64,000 nucleotides of DNA from Terasakiella sp. SH-1 (GCF_004564135.1 NZ_CP038255.1:1210501-1274500), one strand, 5' to 3'; counted from the stretch's first letter, positions 1 through 9,243 are shown. Made by a program: numbers and translations. The notes: generated by a model not told the origin, from the sequence alone.

Positions 1-957
1 TTTTGAAAAGAGGATTTTATCAAAGAGGGGTTGAGGCAAACGTTTGACCAACTGACTGAGCAGAAACACAACGATAAAGGCAAACAGGAAGCGGGCAATT
101 AAGATACCGCTCAGGTCCGCACCCAGGGCAAAGATCAGCAAGGTATCTTCCAAGGCACTGTGGAATAAACACATGAAGCTTAAGGAAAGGAAAATATCCT
201 GTTTTGACATGTTGCCCTCTTTGGCTTCGCGCAGGATTAAGGCCCCGCCATATCCCAGACCCAGCACAACACCGATAAGTGTGACCGGAATAGCGTGATT
301 GGAGATGCCGAGAAGGCTAAGCAGGGGGGAGAGTACTTTGGAAATCAAGTCATTGATTTTTAAATCTTCAAAGGCTTTTAAGACAATGACAAGGGCAAGG
401 ATAATCCAGAAAATAGTGAAGAGGGAGATTGCGCTGTCAATAGCCCATTCCTGCCATGTCGCATTTGCTTCGGTAGCTGGGAGCCAATCAATATGGGCAG
501 GCTCGCTCAGCATGTTGAAAGAGCTGTAAAAGACATTCAGGATCGCGCCTAATGCCATAGCCCCTGCGACACGCAAAGCCGTTGTTGCGGTGAAGCTTGG
601 CCCGGCTTTTTGCACGATGCGTTGTTCAATCGGCAGGCTGTGGGCAATCAGGATCATGGTGCCCAGTACGGTGACTTGGGCGATGGTCATGGGGGCTTCG
701 GGCAGCAGGGTGACAAGGGCCACCATGGCGGCATAGATATTGACCAGCATGGCGGTTGTCCAGATGATCCCGGCTTCTGGTGGCAGGCCAACGAGGTCCA
801 TGAAGGGGGTGAAGATTTGGGCGATAACTTCAATCATGCCAAATTCCACGCCAAGGCGAACAAGGATCATAATCGGGACCATGACTTTGAGAAGTTCCCA
901 GTAAAGGGTAACACTGTCGCAAACAGGCTTTTTAAACCAGTTGATAATCGGGAGCAT
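1..957 (-). CDS. Gate-domain (nucleoside recognition) membrane protein, 3' end outside window
   Basis: An open frame of 319 codons runs from ATG at 957 to the left edge without a stop, so the C-terminus is missing. The translation is very hydrophobic, with about eight membrane segments, and has the small-residue-rich helices of the nucleoside recognition or Gate family (spore maturation A/B, YjiH-like). Such proteins are inner-membrane carriers of uncertain substrate. The gene diverges from the Lrp-type regulator that starts at 1055, so that regulator probably controls it. Plus-strand frames inside it are shadows. The family call is by pattern only; the substrate is unknown. Confidence 0.75.
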   Translation of the reverse strand, partial: MLPIINWFKKPVCDSVTLYWELLKVMVPIMILVRLGVEFGMIEVIAQIFTPFMDLVGLPPEAGIIWTTAMLVNIYAAMVALVTLLPEAPMTIAQVTVLGTMILIAHSLPIEQRIVQKAGPSFTATTALRVAGAMALGAILNVFYSSFNMLSEPAHIDWLPATEANATWQEWAIDSAISLFTIFWIILALVIVLKAFEDLKINDLISKVLSPLLSLLGISNHAIPVTLIGVVLGLGYGGALILREAKEGNMSKQDIFLSLSFMCLFHSALEDTLLIFALGADLSGILIARFLFAFIVVFLLSQLVKRLPQPLFDKILFSK

Positions 958-1040
958 GATCTGTGGTCCTCATTCCAATTGAAGATGAAGGGACCATAAA
1001 TGAAAGTGCAAAGAATTTGTGGTCAAATATTGTTGGTTTG

Positions 1041-1055
1041 TGCAATATTATTGCA
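1041..1055. promoter_or_regulatory. Perfect 15-bp palindrome at the start of the Lrp-type gene
   Basis: TGCAATATTATTGCA is a perfect inverted repeat with a central T; its last base is the first base of the ATG at 1055. It lies between the divergent Gate-protein gene and the regulator gene. AsnC/Lrp proteins commonly bind such TGCAA/TTGCA dyads and repress themselves, so this is a candidate autoregulatory operator. This is inference from position and symmetry. Confidence 0.45.
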
Positions 1056-1486
1056 TGGATAAGATTGATCAGAACATTCTCGGCTGCCTTCAACAAGATG
1101 CAGACATTACAAATGCAGCTTTGGCAGAAAAGGTAAACCTGTCCCCCAGCAGCTGTTTGCGCCGGGTTCAGCGTTTGAAAAAAGATGGGGTCATTCAGAA
1201 AACGGTTGCCATTATTGATGACAAAATATTGGGCAAAAATCTGAAAGCAATTGTCGAGGTTGATCTGGATCGCCATGGCGCACAAGCTCAGGCCGCTTTT
1301 CGTGACTCTATTAAAAAAGAAAGTGCCGTGGTTCAAGCCTATAGCATTACAGGGGAAAGTGATGTGCTGTTGGTGATGCATTTGGCGGACATGGAAGAAT
1401 ATCAGCAGGTCTGTGACAAGCTGTTTAACCATGATCCGAATGTCATGCGGTTTCGCACCTCTTTTGCAATGGAGGTGCTTAAGTAA
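1055..1486 (+). CDS. Lrp/AsnC family transcriptional regulator
   Basis: A 143-residue protein with an N-terminal winged helix-turn-helix (about residues 2-60, with MDKIDQNILGCLQQDA and LSPSSCLRRVQRLKKDGVI) followed by the RAM ligand-binding and oligomerisation domain (about 65-140). The length is typical for the family. I start at ATG 1055, because the longer frame from GTG 1019 adds a non-homologous leader. It diverges from the membrane transporter-like gene ending at 957, which suggests amino-acid or metabolite-responsive control of that gene. The leucine dehydrogenase at 1913 is a further possible target. The ligand is unknown. Confidence 0.9.
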   Translation: MDKIDQNILGCLQQDADITNAALAEKVNLSPSSCLRRVQRLKKDGVIQKTVAIIDDKILGKNLKAIVEVDLDRHGAQAQAAFRDSIKKESAVVQAYSITGESDVLLVMHLADMEEYQQVCDKLFNHDPNVMRFRTSFAMEVLK

Positions 1487-1489
1487 CTT

Positions 1490-1813
1490 TTATTCAGCGT
1501 GACCACACACGCCATAAATCGCCAGATTATAGAGGAAATCATTCAGGCGATCCTGATCGTCAAAAAAACGCAGGCCACAACTTTGCCCGCTGGACCAGAT
1601 GACGGTTGCGTCCAGTTCATTCAGGAAGGGCAGGTCAATTTGTACTTCACTATCTTTATCCAAAGTGGAGGCTGCAAGAGTGATCTTTGCGCCCCCTTTA
1701 GAAATATCCAGAACTTGCGCAGGGTGAGAGGTATTCTCACACAAAAGGTTTGCCATCACATTGATCGCATGCCTTTTACTTTGGCGGTGGTCCATATTAA
1801 TGGTGTGTCCCAT
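1490..1813 (-). CDS. PilZ domain protein
   Basis: A 107-residue single-domain protein. The N-terminus holds the c-di-GMP-binding arginine-rich element (HRQSKRHAI) and then DISKGGAKI, matching the PilZ RxxxR...D/NxSxxG pattern. A strong ribosome site AGGAGGAG lies before ATG 1813. PilZ proteins bind c-di-GMP and act as effectors of motility, polysaccharide or adhesion; the partner cannot be told from the sequence. It is convergent with the Lrp gene (3 bases apart). A degenerate-GGDEF/EAL protein at 31617 in the same window belongs to the same signalling system. Confidence 0.85.
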   Translation of the reverse strand: MGHTINMDHRQSKRHAINVMANLLCENTSHPAQVLDISKGGAKITLAASTLDKDSEVQIDLPFLNELDATVIWSSGQSCGLRFFDDQDRLNDFLYNLAIYGVCGHAE

Positions 1814-1912
1814 ATGCTCCTCCTGCTCTCTGTATTTAATTTACATAAAATTTAAACTAAATTAAGAAAAACAGCAACGCTAAATTCCCTTCTGGTTGAT
1901 GTGTTTTCTGAT

Positions 1913-2965
1913 TTATTCAGCCGCTTGAGCCTCAAAAGGGCCTTTAAAACGTTCTTCTGCCATGTGGTCTGCAATGATTGAGGGCGGGAGGTTCTGCTTG
2001 TCTGAGCGTTGGAAGATCTCAAGTAAGGTGTCGTAGATTTTACTGATTTTGGCTTTTACAATCTCAACATCATAGTCTTCTGTTTCGTGGGCAACATTAA
2101 TCAGGCCCCCGGCATTAATCACATAGTCAGGGGCATAGAGAACCCCCATTTCCTTTAAGGCTTCCCCGTGATGATCCTGAGCCAGCTGGTTATTGGCAGC
2201 CCCGGCAATGATGGTGGTTTTGAACTGTTCAATAGTCTGGTCATTGACTGTCGCACCAAGCGCACAAGGGGCATAGACGTCAACGGCCTGGCTATAGATA
2301 TCGTCCAACCCGACAATCTGTGCGCTAAATTCATTTTCAACCCGTTGGAGAGATGTTTTGTTAATATCGCATACGACCAGTTTGGCCCCGGCTTCATGCA
2401 AATATTTACACAGATAATAGCCAACGTTTCCGACACCTTGTACGGCAATGTGCAAGCCTGTCAGGTCGTCTGTTTTCAATTGATGTTTAACAGCTGCTTT
2501 CAGCCCCAGAAAAACCCCAAGGGCGGTGAGGGGGGAGGGATTACCGGACCCGGTTGATTTACCGCGTACATGGCGGGTGCTTTCTCGGATATAGTCCATA
2601 TCTGTCACTGTGGTGCCGACATCTTCTGCGGTAATATATTTTCCGTTTAACCGTTCAATCACCCGGCCAAAAGCACGCATGAGGTCTGGTGTTTTTATCT
2701 TTTTGGCGTCACCAATGATGACGGACTTTCCACCGCCCAGATCAAGGTCGGCAACAGCAGCCTTGTAGGTCATCCCTTTGGACAGGCGCAAGACATCGGT
2801 CACGGCATCCTGCTCGTTGTCATAATTCCAAAAACGAGACCCGCCAAGGGCAGGGCCACGGTTGGTGTTATGTATGGCGATAATGCATTTTAATCCGGTG
2901 GCTTCATCACAGCCAAAGACAACATTTTCGTGCCCGTCGAAATCGGGGGCGGTAAAGACAGACAT
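1913..2965 (-). CDS. Leucine/Glu/Phe/Val dehydrogenase family protein
   Basis: A 350-residue NAD-dependent amino-acid dehydrogenase that reversibly deaminates a branched-chain (probably leucine) amino acid to its 2-oxo acid. The catalytic lysines are at residues 68 (GMTYKAA) and 80 (LGGGKSV), the same numbering as in known leucine dehydrogenases. The Rossmann motif GVGNVG is at 177-182. AGGAG precedes ATG 2965. The nearby Lrp-type regulator fits amino-acid-responsive control. The length is usual for the family. Specificity between Leu, Val and Phe cannot be fixed by eye. Confidence 0.92.
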   Translation of the reverse strand: MSVFTAPDFDGHENVVFGCDEATGLKCIIAIHNTNRGPALGGSRFWNYDNEQDAVTDVLRLSKGMTYKAAVADLDLGGGKSVIIGDAKKIKTPDLMRAFGRVIERLNGKYITAEDVGTTVTDMDYIRESTRHVRGKSTGSGNPSPLTALGVFLGLKAAVKHQLKTDDLTGLHIAVQGVGNVGYYLCKYLHEAGAKLVVCDINKTSLQRVENEFSAQIVGLDDIYSQAVDVYAPCALGATVNDQTIEQFKTTIIAGAANNQLAQDHHGEALKEMGVLYAPDYVINAGGLINVAHETEDYDVEIVKAKISKIYDTLLEIFQRSDKQNLPPSIIADHMAEERFKGPFEAQAAE

Positions 2966-3036
2966 GATTGCGCTCCTGTATTTTATTTATGAACCAATCT
3001 TTATTTTATGTGAGGATTCAATAGGGTTTTTCAAGG

Positions 3037-3146
3037 GGTAAAATTACCTAAATTGTTGTTTTTTAAGGTAATTGTTGGCAATGCAGCAATTGAAATGAAC
3101 TTGCGCACCAAGGTGATTTTTTCTAATTTTCTTAACTGTGGTAATT
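3037..3146. promoter_or_regulatory. Repeated GGTAATT-type motifs in divergent intergenic region
   Basis: The 298-base gap between leucine dehydrogenase and the cobC-like gene holds a palindrome GGTAAAATTACC at 3037-3048 and further GGTAATT half-sites at about 3067 and 3140. They lie between divergent genes, so operator function is plausible. No riboswitch-like B12 box was seen. AT-rich sequence makes chance occurrence possible. Confidence 0.25.
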
Positions 3147-3263
3147 TCATATGAAATTTTATTTCACTTTTATAATTTGTCTTGCTTGAGTGGGCGAATA
3201 GACCATGCTACCCATTGCGTCAAATCAACGCTTCATAAAAGAAAATTACACGGGAGATCGGCC

Positions 3264-4265
3264 TTGGCAGTCTTTCACGGCGGCAACTTAGCGGCTGCAA
3301 CACAGCAATTTGGGGTGCCAATTGAGGAATGGGTCGATTTATCAACGGGAATTAACCCGCACCCATATCCGATTCCTGACCTTGAAAAAGACCTCTGGGG
3401 GCGCTTGCCCGATCAGCATTTGTTGCAGGATTTAAAAGAGGCGGCAGCTTCTTATTATGGTGTGGATTGCGCAAATAAAGTGATCCCTGTTTCTGGGACA
3501 CAGACACTTTTACAAATTCTGCCTCATTTGTTTGAGAAAACAAAAAAGGTCCGCATTGTCGGTCCAACCTATAAAGAACATGCCTACTGCTGGGGCCTGG
3601 CCGGACATGATGTGAAAGAAGTCCCTCTTTTGTCACAGGCGGAAGCTGAAGGCGATATTGTTATCGTTGTGAACCCGAATAATCCAACGGGTGAGATTTA
3701 TATGCCGGAGGATTTGTTGGCTTTGGCGGCGCGCCAACATGCCAAAGGGGGCTCTTTAATTGTGGATGGGGCCTTTATGGATTGTATGCCCGATATTGAC
3801 CTTTCGCAGCATGTTGGGTGTGAAGGGCTGATGGTTCTACGTTCCTTTGGAAAGTTTTTTGGTCTGGCTGGTATTCGCTTGGGCTTTGTATTGGCTGCTG
3901 GTTCGATCTCACAACGTTTAAAAGACGGTATTGGTCCCTGGGCTGTAAATGGTCCAGCTATGGAAATAGGGCGTTGTGCCTTTCGTGATGATGTATGGAT
4001 TGAACAGACCCGTGTTGATTTAGAGGATGCACAAAAGCGTCTGGATATGCTTTTACAAGCAGGCGGGCTTGAAGTTGTCGGGGGAACTTCCTTATTTCGA
4101 TATTGTTTTCACCCTAATGCCGGGCAAGTTTTTGAACAACTGGGCAAGGCAGGTATCTTGACCCGGCCTTTTGCAGACCAGCCGCAACATTTGCGCATAG
4201 GCTTACCTGCTTCGGAGCAAGGTTGGTCAAGATTGAAGAAAACTTTAGATAAAATCCATTTGTGA
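3264..4265 (+). CDS. cobC: CobC/CobD-like threonine-phosphate decarboxylase (PLP aminotransferase fold)
   Basis: A fold-type I PLP enzyme related to CobC/CobD, which makes (R)-1-aminopropan-2-ol phosphate, the linker of the cobalamin nucleotide loop. The N-terminal HGGNLAAATQQFG and DLSTGINPHPYP are characteristic of this subfamily; VNPNNPTG and the PLP-lysine region SFGKFFGLAGIRLG are also present. I choose TTG at 3264 (333 residues), preceded by GGGAG at good spacing; the longer frame from 3138 carries 42 unrelated residues. A B12-dependent ribonucleotide reductase (27299-30961) gives a use for the cofactor. No other cob genes are nearby. Confidence 0.85.
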   Translation: MAVFHGGNLAAATQQFGVPIEEWVDLSTGINPHPYPIPDLEKDLWGRLPDQHLLQDLKEAAASYYGVDCANKVIPVSGTQTLLQILPHLFEKTKKVRIVGPTYKEHAYCWGLAGHDVKEVPLLSQAEAEGDIVIVVNPNNPTGEIYMPEDLLALAARQHAKGGSLIVDGAFMDCMPDIDLSQHVGCEGLMVLRSFGKFFGLAGIRLGFVLAAGSISQRLKDGIGPWAVNGPAMEIGRCAFRDDVWIEQTRVDLEDAQKRLDMLLQAGGLEVVGGTSLFRYCFHPNAGQVFEQLGKAGILTRPFADQPQHLRIGLPASEQGWSRLKKTLDKIHL

Positions 4266-4334
4266 TATAGATCACTGATCTACAATTTGATATGCTTTAT
4301 TGTCTTTTCAGATAAAATGCTAAAGGTTACACAG

Positions 4335-4538
4335 ATGGCTCTCTTTGAAGTTGAAATTTATAATGAACTGGTGAAACAAGCCGTACAAAATGACGAGCCT
4401 GCTGAATATAGTGATGATTGGGCAGATATCCGTTTTATTGAAGTCAGTGCACGTGATGAAATGGATGCACGCCGCAAAATTTTGACGAAATACCCAAAAG
4501 ATCGCGGCTTTATTATTCGGAGTATTTCACCTGCCTAG
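4335..4538 (+). CDS. Small acidic protein, paralogue A
   Basis: A 67-residue protein starting at ATG 4335 (AAAGG upstream). I do not recognise a family. It shares an alignable pattern with the next gene: FEVEIYNELVK against FEIGIYNRAVR, then SDDWADI against GDEWADV, and YPKDRGFIIRS against YPPEKGFVIQS. It is likely a soluble single-domain alpha/beta protein. The function is unknown. The tandem position suggests duplication. Confidence 0.7.
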   Translation: MALFEVEIYNELVKQAVQNDEPAEYSDDWADIRFIEVSARDEMDARRKILTKYPKDRGFIIRSISPA

Positions 4539-4650
4539 GGTCAGGACCTATTCATTTACTGAGTTTGGCGACACATCAATTAAATCTTAATAAAGTGGTC
4601 TTACCATTATTCATGAGATTAGAGCGTGAATAAATCAGGAGAGTAGGACC

Positions 4651-4899
4651 ATGTTTGCTGTTGCAACCGGAAACCAGAAAACCTTTGAAATCGGTATCTA
4701 CAATCGGGCTGTGCGTGATTGTGTGAAGGAAAACGACCATCATCTGGACTTTGGGGACGAATGGGCTGATGTTCATTACCAGAACATCGTGGCTGATACC
4801 CAGGATGAAGCACTAGTGCTGATTACAGACCGTTATCCACCGGAAAAAGGCTTTGTTATCCAATCTTGTACAGAAGCGCATTATAGCCGTAAGTTTTAG
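4651..4899 (+). CDS. Small acidic protein, paralogue B
   Basis: An 82-residue protein with the same core as the 67-residue gene just upstream (FE-x-x-IYN, D-x-WAD, YP-x-x-x-GF-x-IxS), plus a nine-residue N-terminal and a short C-terminal extension. GGAGAGTAGGACC precedes ATG 4651. There is a 112-base gap after paralogue A, so it may be separately expressed. Neither copy is recognised by me as a named family. It is convergent with the GH114-like gene. Confidence 0.75.
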   Translation: MFAVATGNQKTFEIGIYNRAVRDCVKENDHHLDFGDEWADVHYQNIVADTQDEALVLITDRYPPEKGFVIQSCTEAHYSRKF

Positions 4900-4911
4900 G
4901 CCATAATAACT

Positions 4912-6003
4912 TTACTGTGCGCGTTCTTCGTCCAGCTTGTCCGGGTTGTCAAAAAATTCGTAATTTTCAACCCCGTCGAGCAGGATACCGTCATAGCCTT
5001 CTTTCATGATACCATACATGAAGGACATGTTATGGCCGTAAAGAACCTGATGCCAGCTGGGATGCCAGTATTGTACAAGGTACTTGTCGGAACTGGAGGG
5101 GGCCAAGTCCAAAATCCAGGATGGATTGCCCATGCGCCAGCTATCTTGCCAGTAAAAGGCTCCGACATCAGCAGCGCCGATATCGAGATAGGCGAGAACA
5201 GGGCGGCGTGCGCCCGTCTTTTTAAACTGCATCTTGCGCACGTTATGACGCCCCAATGTGGTGGAACGGCGGTGGAAGACCGGGGTGATAACCATATCGA
5301 AATTTGTGTTATGCACTTTCATCGCATATTCTTCGCGTGTGCCAAAACGTGAAGAGTCATTGATGATCAGATAGTTTTTGATGGATTGTGCATTGGTAAC
5401 GGTATGGGAGTTTTCGCGAAAGGGGCGTTTGGGCCAGTTGGCAATCTTGTTATTGCGCAAGCCCATCCCCGGTGCCACATAGGGAACGAATTTGTTCTGG
5501 GCAGCTGTACGAATGGCCTTGTCCACATCTTTGGGCTTTGAGGCATAATCCAGTGTGAAGACGTTGAGCCCGGTATCACGGGCAATTTGCAGTTCTTCTA
5601 AAATACCTTTTTGTTCTTTTTCTGTCAGGGCTTCACCGAAAGCGTCCATGCCATAAGATAGATGCGGCTGGATAATCCCATCAATGGTTTGCAGATAAAC
5701 GGAACTGGGAGCACTGATCAGCTGGTCAACATCAATAAGCTGGGTGAGCAAACCACGTCCGCCATAGGTCAGTACCAGAAAATCACGTTTGAATTTACGG
5801 CCATATTTGGAAATGTTCTGGACCAGCTTGCGCATCTCAGCGGCATAGTCCAGTGATGGTCCGGAATAGATGGCCTTGGATGGATCGTCATCCCCATCAG
5901 TCAGGACTTTACCTTGAGAGGTGACTTGTGCCACAGCGCCTGTTGCCATGAAGGACAGGGCAAAGGCCATTGTTGCACATTTTTTCCACACCGTGAGTTT
6001 CAT
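4912..6003 (-). CDS. Secreted endo-alpha-1,4-polygalactosaminidase-like protein (GH114/TM1410)
   Basis: A protein of about 363 residues with a Sec signal peptide (TMAFALSFMATGAVAQ) and a TIM-barrel pattern of the GH114/TM1410 family. The late motif GYDGILLDGVENYEFFDNP carries the conserved acidic residues, and FLVLTYGGRG and YLDIGAADVGAFYW are other strand ends. GH114 enzymes cut galactosaminogalactan-type polysaccharide; the substrate here is unknown. The start could be GTG 6012, ATG 6006 or ATG 6003; I chose 6003 for ribosome-site spacing. It lies 11 bases after the upstream oxidoreductase and is probably cotranscribed with it. Confidence 0.75.
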   Translation of the reverse strand: MKLTVWKKCATMAFALSFMATGAVAQVTSQGKVLTDGDDDPSKAIYSGPSLDYAAEMRKLVQNISKYGRKFKRDFLVLTYGGRGLLTQLIDVDQLISAPSSVYLQTIDGIIQPHLSYGMDAFGEALTEKEQKGILEELQIARDTGLNVFTLDYASKPKDVDKAIRTAAQNKFVPYVAPGMGLRNNKIANWPKRPFRENSHTVTNAQSIKNYLIINDSSRFGTREEYAMKVHNTNFDMVITPVFHRRSTTLGRHNVRKMQFKKTGARRPVLAYLDIGAADVGAFYWQDSWRMGNPSWILDLAPSSSDKYLVQYWHPSWHQVLYGHNMSFMYGIMKEGYDGILLDGVENYEFFDNPDKLDEERAQ

Positions 6004-6014
6004 CATATCCACAC

Positions 6015-7133
6015 TTAGCTGAGATCCAGTTTCCGTACGACCTCTCTTGCAATGGCAAGGCTGGAGGTCAAGCCCGGTGACTCTATTCCAAAGAGGTTTA
6101 TAAAACCTAAAATACCATGTTCTTGAGGGCCTTGGATAAGGAAATCTTTGGCTTCCTCATCGGGCTTTTGGATTTTGGGGCGCACGCCAGAATAATCAGC
6201 ATGCAGATCACCTTCTTTCAGCTCAGGCCAGTAGGCACGAATGGCATCGTAAAATTTCTCACCTCGTTTGGAGCAGACATCATAATTAATATGGTCACCA
6301 TTTTCGAGCCATTCAACATCAGGGCCAAAACGGGCTTGTCCGCCCATATCCAAAGTTAAATGCACGCCCAGACCTGCCTTTTCAGGTACGGGGTAGATCA
6401 GGTGGGAAAAGGGGGCTTTGGTGGCAAGTGAGAAATAATTGCCCTTGCAATAATAATCTTGTGGGATATCTGGTGCAGGAAAGCCCTGAATTGTACGTGC
6501 TAATTTAATGGCATTTAAGCCGCTGCAATTGATTAGAAGTTCGGTGAAAATTTCCATGGGGGAATCTCCTCCAACCTGAAGTGTCACGCCTGTCTCTGTA
6601 AGCCGGCCTGATAAAACCGGACTGTTCAGGGCAAGCATAGCCCCATGTTCTTCGGCATCCCCCAACAGGGATAACATATAGGCATGGGTATCAATAATCC
6701 CGGTGGAAGGGGATAAAAGGGCGGCTTCGGCCTTGAGAGCAGGTTCTGCCTTGTAAGTTTCTTCTTTATTAAGCCAGATTAAATCATCCACCCCGTTTTC
6801 TTTTGCTTTTTGTTGGATGGATTTCAGGGTGTCGATTTGTTCTTTTGAGGTCGCAACAATCAGTTTACCAAGTTTTTTATAGGGGACACCATGGCTGTCA
6901 CAATAGTCATAAAGCAAATGTTTGCCTTCGACGCATAAGCGGGCTTTGAGGCTGTTTTTAGGATAATAAATGCCAGCATGAATGACTTCGCTGTTGCGTG
7001 AGCTTGTGCCCATGCCAATGGCTGTTTCAGCCTCAATAATGATGACTTCTTTCCCGGCTTTTGCCAGTTCACGGGCGCAGGCAAGCCCGACAACACCAGC
7101 GCCAATGACGATGGCTTGAACGCATTCACTCAT
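6015..7133 (-). CDS. FAD-dependent oxidoreductase, L-2-hydroxyglutarate oxidase-like
   Basis: A 372-residue DAO-superfamily flavoprotein. The FAD-binding motif [14 protein letters not shown] lies at about residues 12-25, followed by [15 protein letters not shown], which is typical of LhgO/L-2-hydroxyglutarate dehydrogenases. The C-terminus has [24 protein letters not shown], the second FAD-contact region. It probably oxidises a 2-hydroxy acid and passes electrons to quinone or oxygen at the membrane. AGAGGAA precedes ATG 7133. Confidence 0.85.
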   Translation of the reverse strand: MSECVQAIVIGAGVVGLACARELAKAGKEVIIIEAETAIGMGTSSRNSEVIHAGIYYPKNSLKARLCVEGKHLLYDYCDSHGVPYKKLGKLIVATSKEQIDTLKSIQQKAKENGVDDLIWLNKEETYKAEPALKAEAALLSPSTGIIDTHAYMLSLLGDAEEHGAMLALNSPVLSGRLTETGVTLQVGGDSPMEIFTELLINCSGLNAIKLARTIQGFPAPDIPQDYYCKGNYFSLATKAPFSHLIYPVPEKAGLGVHLTLDMGGQARFGPDVEWLENGDHINYDVCSKRGEKFYDAIRAYWPELKEGDLHADYSGVRPKIQKPDEEAKDFLIQGPQEHGILGFINLFGIESPGLTSSLAIAREVVRKLDLS

Positions 7134-7197
7134 TTGATTAATTCCTCTTATGGCCTGATGCTAAATATAGGGGAAAGTTATGAAAAAAATAAATAAT

Positions 7198-8157
7198 TTA
7201 TTGAATGATTTGTCCACCTTTTGAAAAGGCATGATAGACGAAGGCAAATTCAATAAAATAGACGATATCTTTGCCATTTTGTGTTGCTGTGACATTGCCA
7301 ATATCACGTCCTTTTGCAATCAACCGGCCATCAAGGGCGCTGTTTTGTCCCGCACTCCAACGAAAAACAACGTCATTTGGGGCTTTAATCTCACCGCGTT
7401 CTCTAAGAAGGGCAAGAGAATAGGCAATGTCGCGTTTTTGTGTGGTGATGACGCGTTGCATAGGGTTGATCCCATCAGGGAGTTCCCCCTTGTATAAAAA
7501 CGGGTAGCCTTTTTCATAGCCTGCATATGGGTTTATCCCGTAATTGCGCATTCTTGGGTTTGTCGGGACAAGAATGGGAGCATTGGGGCCTGCGCGTTTT
7601 TTATAATTGGCAAAGCTTTCTATACGTGCGGGCAGCATTTCCAGTTCTTTGCCTGCCAGTGTCCCCATAATTGCAACCCCCATTGCCTGCTGGAAAAAGC
7701 TTTCGGTTTGGCGATCATACATCACAAGGTCGGAATGGCGCAGCCGCCCTGTGGTGCCAAAATCCAGAATCTGGCCTTCAAGTGTCCGGTTAAAGACAAT
7801 GGCAGCATTACACAGGGGGCAGTAGGTAACAGTGATCGGCTGGCCTGCCAAATGATCATTGACGATTTCATGCCACATGAGAATGCGCAAAGGATAGGCT
7901 TTATATTGCCCGTTGATTTCTATGCCGATGACTGGTTCTGTTTCGGTTAGGTCGACATCATGGGCAGGCTTGAACAGGGGGGTGTCAATGGCGGGGATTG
8001 CATCACGGGGCACACCGCCTGACAGGATTTCTTTATAAGGAACAGTGGTTTTGGAAAAGTCTGCTTTTGGGAACTCGCGCTGCCATTGCATCACATCTGC
8101 AATGGCAGCTGTCGCAAACAGCATAAGGGAGATAAAAAGGAAAATACGCGTTAACAT
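7198..8157 (-). CDS. DUF3179 domain protein, exported
   Basis: A 319-residue protein with a signal peptide (LFISLMLFATAAIA) and a DUF3179 body. The signature is present: YPLRILMWHEIVND, then VTYCPLCNAAIVFNR with a CxxC pair, and the LVMYDRQTESFFQQ segment. The CxxC in an exported protein hints at a metal or thiol role, but the family's biochemical function is not established. It lies 64 bases upstream of the oxidoreductase on the same strand. Confidence 0.85.
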   Translation of the reverse strand: MLTRIFLFISLMLFATAAIADVMQWQREFPKADFSKTTVPYKEILSGGVPRDAIPAIDTPLFKPAHDVDLTETEPVIGIEINGQYKAYPLRILMWHEIVNDHLAGQPITVTYCPLCNAAIVFNRTLEGQILDFGTTGRLRHSDLVMYDRQTESFFQQAMGVAIMGTLAGKELEMLPARIESFANYKKRAGPNAPILVPTNPRMRNYGINPYAGYEKGYPFLYKGELPDGINPMQRVITTQKRDIAYSLALLRERGEIKAPNDVVFRWSAGQNSALDGRLIAKGRDIGNVTATQNGKDIVYFIEFAFVYHAFSKGGQIIQ

Positions 8158-8240
8158 CTATACACCATATCTGTGGCCCTGATATATGATCGCAAGTCGT
8201 TTGATCTCAGGCAAATCACAATGGCGTGTATATGTTTTAC

Positions 8241-8576
8241 TTACAAATGCTGTTGATGGGGATCTCCGGGAACTTCATTGATACTCATGATCCGGTTGAA
8301 CGAAGAGATTTCCAATACTTTGTGAACCTGATCTCTGGCATTTCGAACATGAAAATTGATGTCATGATGTTCAAAAAGTTCATGCGCCTGCATCAGAAGT
8401 CCCAGCCCAGCTGAATCAATGTAGATACAGTCAAATAAATCAAAAATGCAGGTTTCAGGCTTGTTGGTCACAATATTGTCGATCATGGAACGGAAAAGCT
8501 CACTATCAAGGAAGCTTATTTTTCCAGATAGATAGACAACGCAGTCACTTTCTATTTCTCGGATGCTGATTTCCAT
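8241..8576 (-). CDS. STAS domain protein (anti-sigma factor antagonist type)
   Basis: A 111-residue single STAS domain. The phosphorylatable serine sits in the canonical loop IDSAGLGLLMQA. I start at ATG 8576, preceded by GAGGG at good spacing. Members of the SpoIIAA/RsbV group bind an anti-sigma factor or kinase when unphosphorylated. No partner serine kinase or sigma factor is adjacent, so the pathway is unknown. Confidence 0.85.
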   Translation of the reverse strand: MEISIREIESDCVVYLSGKISFLDSELFRSMIDNIVTNKPETCIFDLFDCIYIDSAGLGLLMQAHELFEHHDINFHVRNARDQVHKVLEISSFNRIMSINEVPGDPHQQHL

Positions 8577-8661
8577 TTTTAGACCCTCTATTTGAGTTAC
8601 TACTAAAGGATACAATAAGATGGGCGAGAAATAAATTCGGACTGTTACGTAGTTTGGTGAT

Positions 8662-9129
8662 TTATTCGGGGGACAAGCCTTTTTCTTTTAAGACACGATG
8701 GGCTTTTTCTGTGGCGGACTCGCGTTTTTTACTATCCAGATCAGCAATATAGTCAATCACACTCTGTGCCACGGCATTGTAGGTTTGCGGTTTCTTTTCT
8801 TCCAGCGCCATCGTGTAGATTCCGCTACAGTTTTTCTGTGCCAGATCATTTTCCTTTTCCCACTTCTTTTCAACCAGTTTGATGAAGCGCGTGAGATAGC
8901 CCGGCTGGGTTGCTTCGATCCCTTCACGATTGGCAAAATGATGGATCAGGTTGAGCATGGTTTCCACTTTGTCGGAACGATCCAGTTTCTTAAACACACT
9001 GGTACAGCCAATGGCGCTATAGAGAAACCCTTCTTCTTTGCTGACATGTTCGCTTTGCCACAGGATAAAGGCTGAAACACCGCCAAAAAGAGCGAGAAAG
9101 GCGAGGACGAACAGGATGGATTTTTTCAT
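8662..9129 (-). CDS. Hypothetical membrane-anchored or secreted protein
   Basis: A protein of about 155 residues starting at ATG 9129, with an N-terminal hydrophobic segment (ILFVLAFLALFGGVSAFILW) that is a signal peptide or anchor. The rest is a charged, helical domain with two cysteines (IGCTSV, KNCSGIY) that may form a disulphide. I do not recognise the family. It diverges from the molybdopterin oxidoreductase. Confidence 0.65.
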   Translation of the reverse strand: MKKSILFVLAFLALFGGVSAFILWQSEHVSKEEGFLYSAIGCTSVFKKLDRSDKVETMLNLIHHFANREGIEATQPGYLTRFIKLVEKKWEKENDLAQKNCSGIYTMALEEKKPQTYNAVAQSVIDYIADLDSKKRESATEKAHRVLKEKGLSPE

Positions 9130-9243
9130 GATAGGGCTCAACCGAAAATTAGATTGGGCAGACCCTACTGTGTTCCTTGCCAAAAGACAAGTAATCACAC
9201 TACATTACAAACACATAATAATATTGAGAAGATCCCTTGTCCC

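Noticed and set aside
299-999. Plus-strand frames of 76 and 129 codons and a minus frame at 932-1432
   Set aside because: They lie inside the truncated Gate-protein gene or antisense to the Lrp gene and have shadow-like composition.
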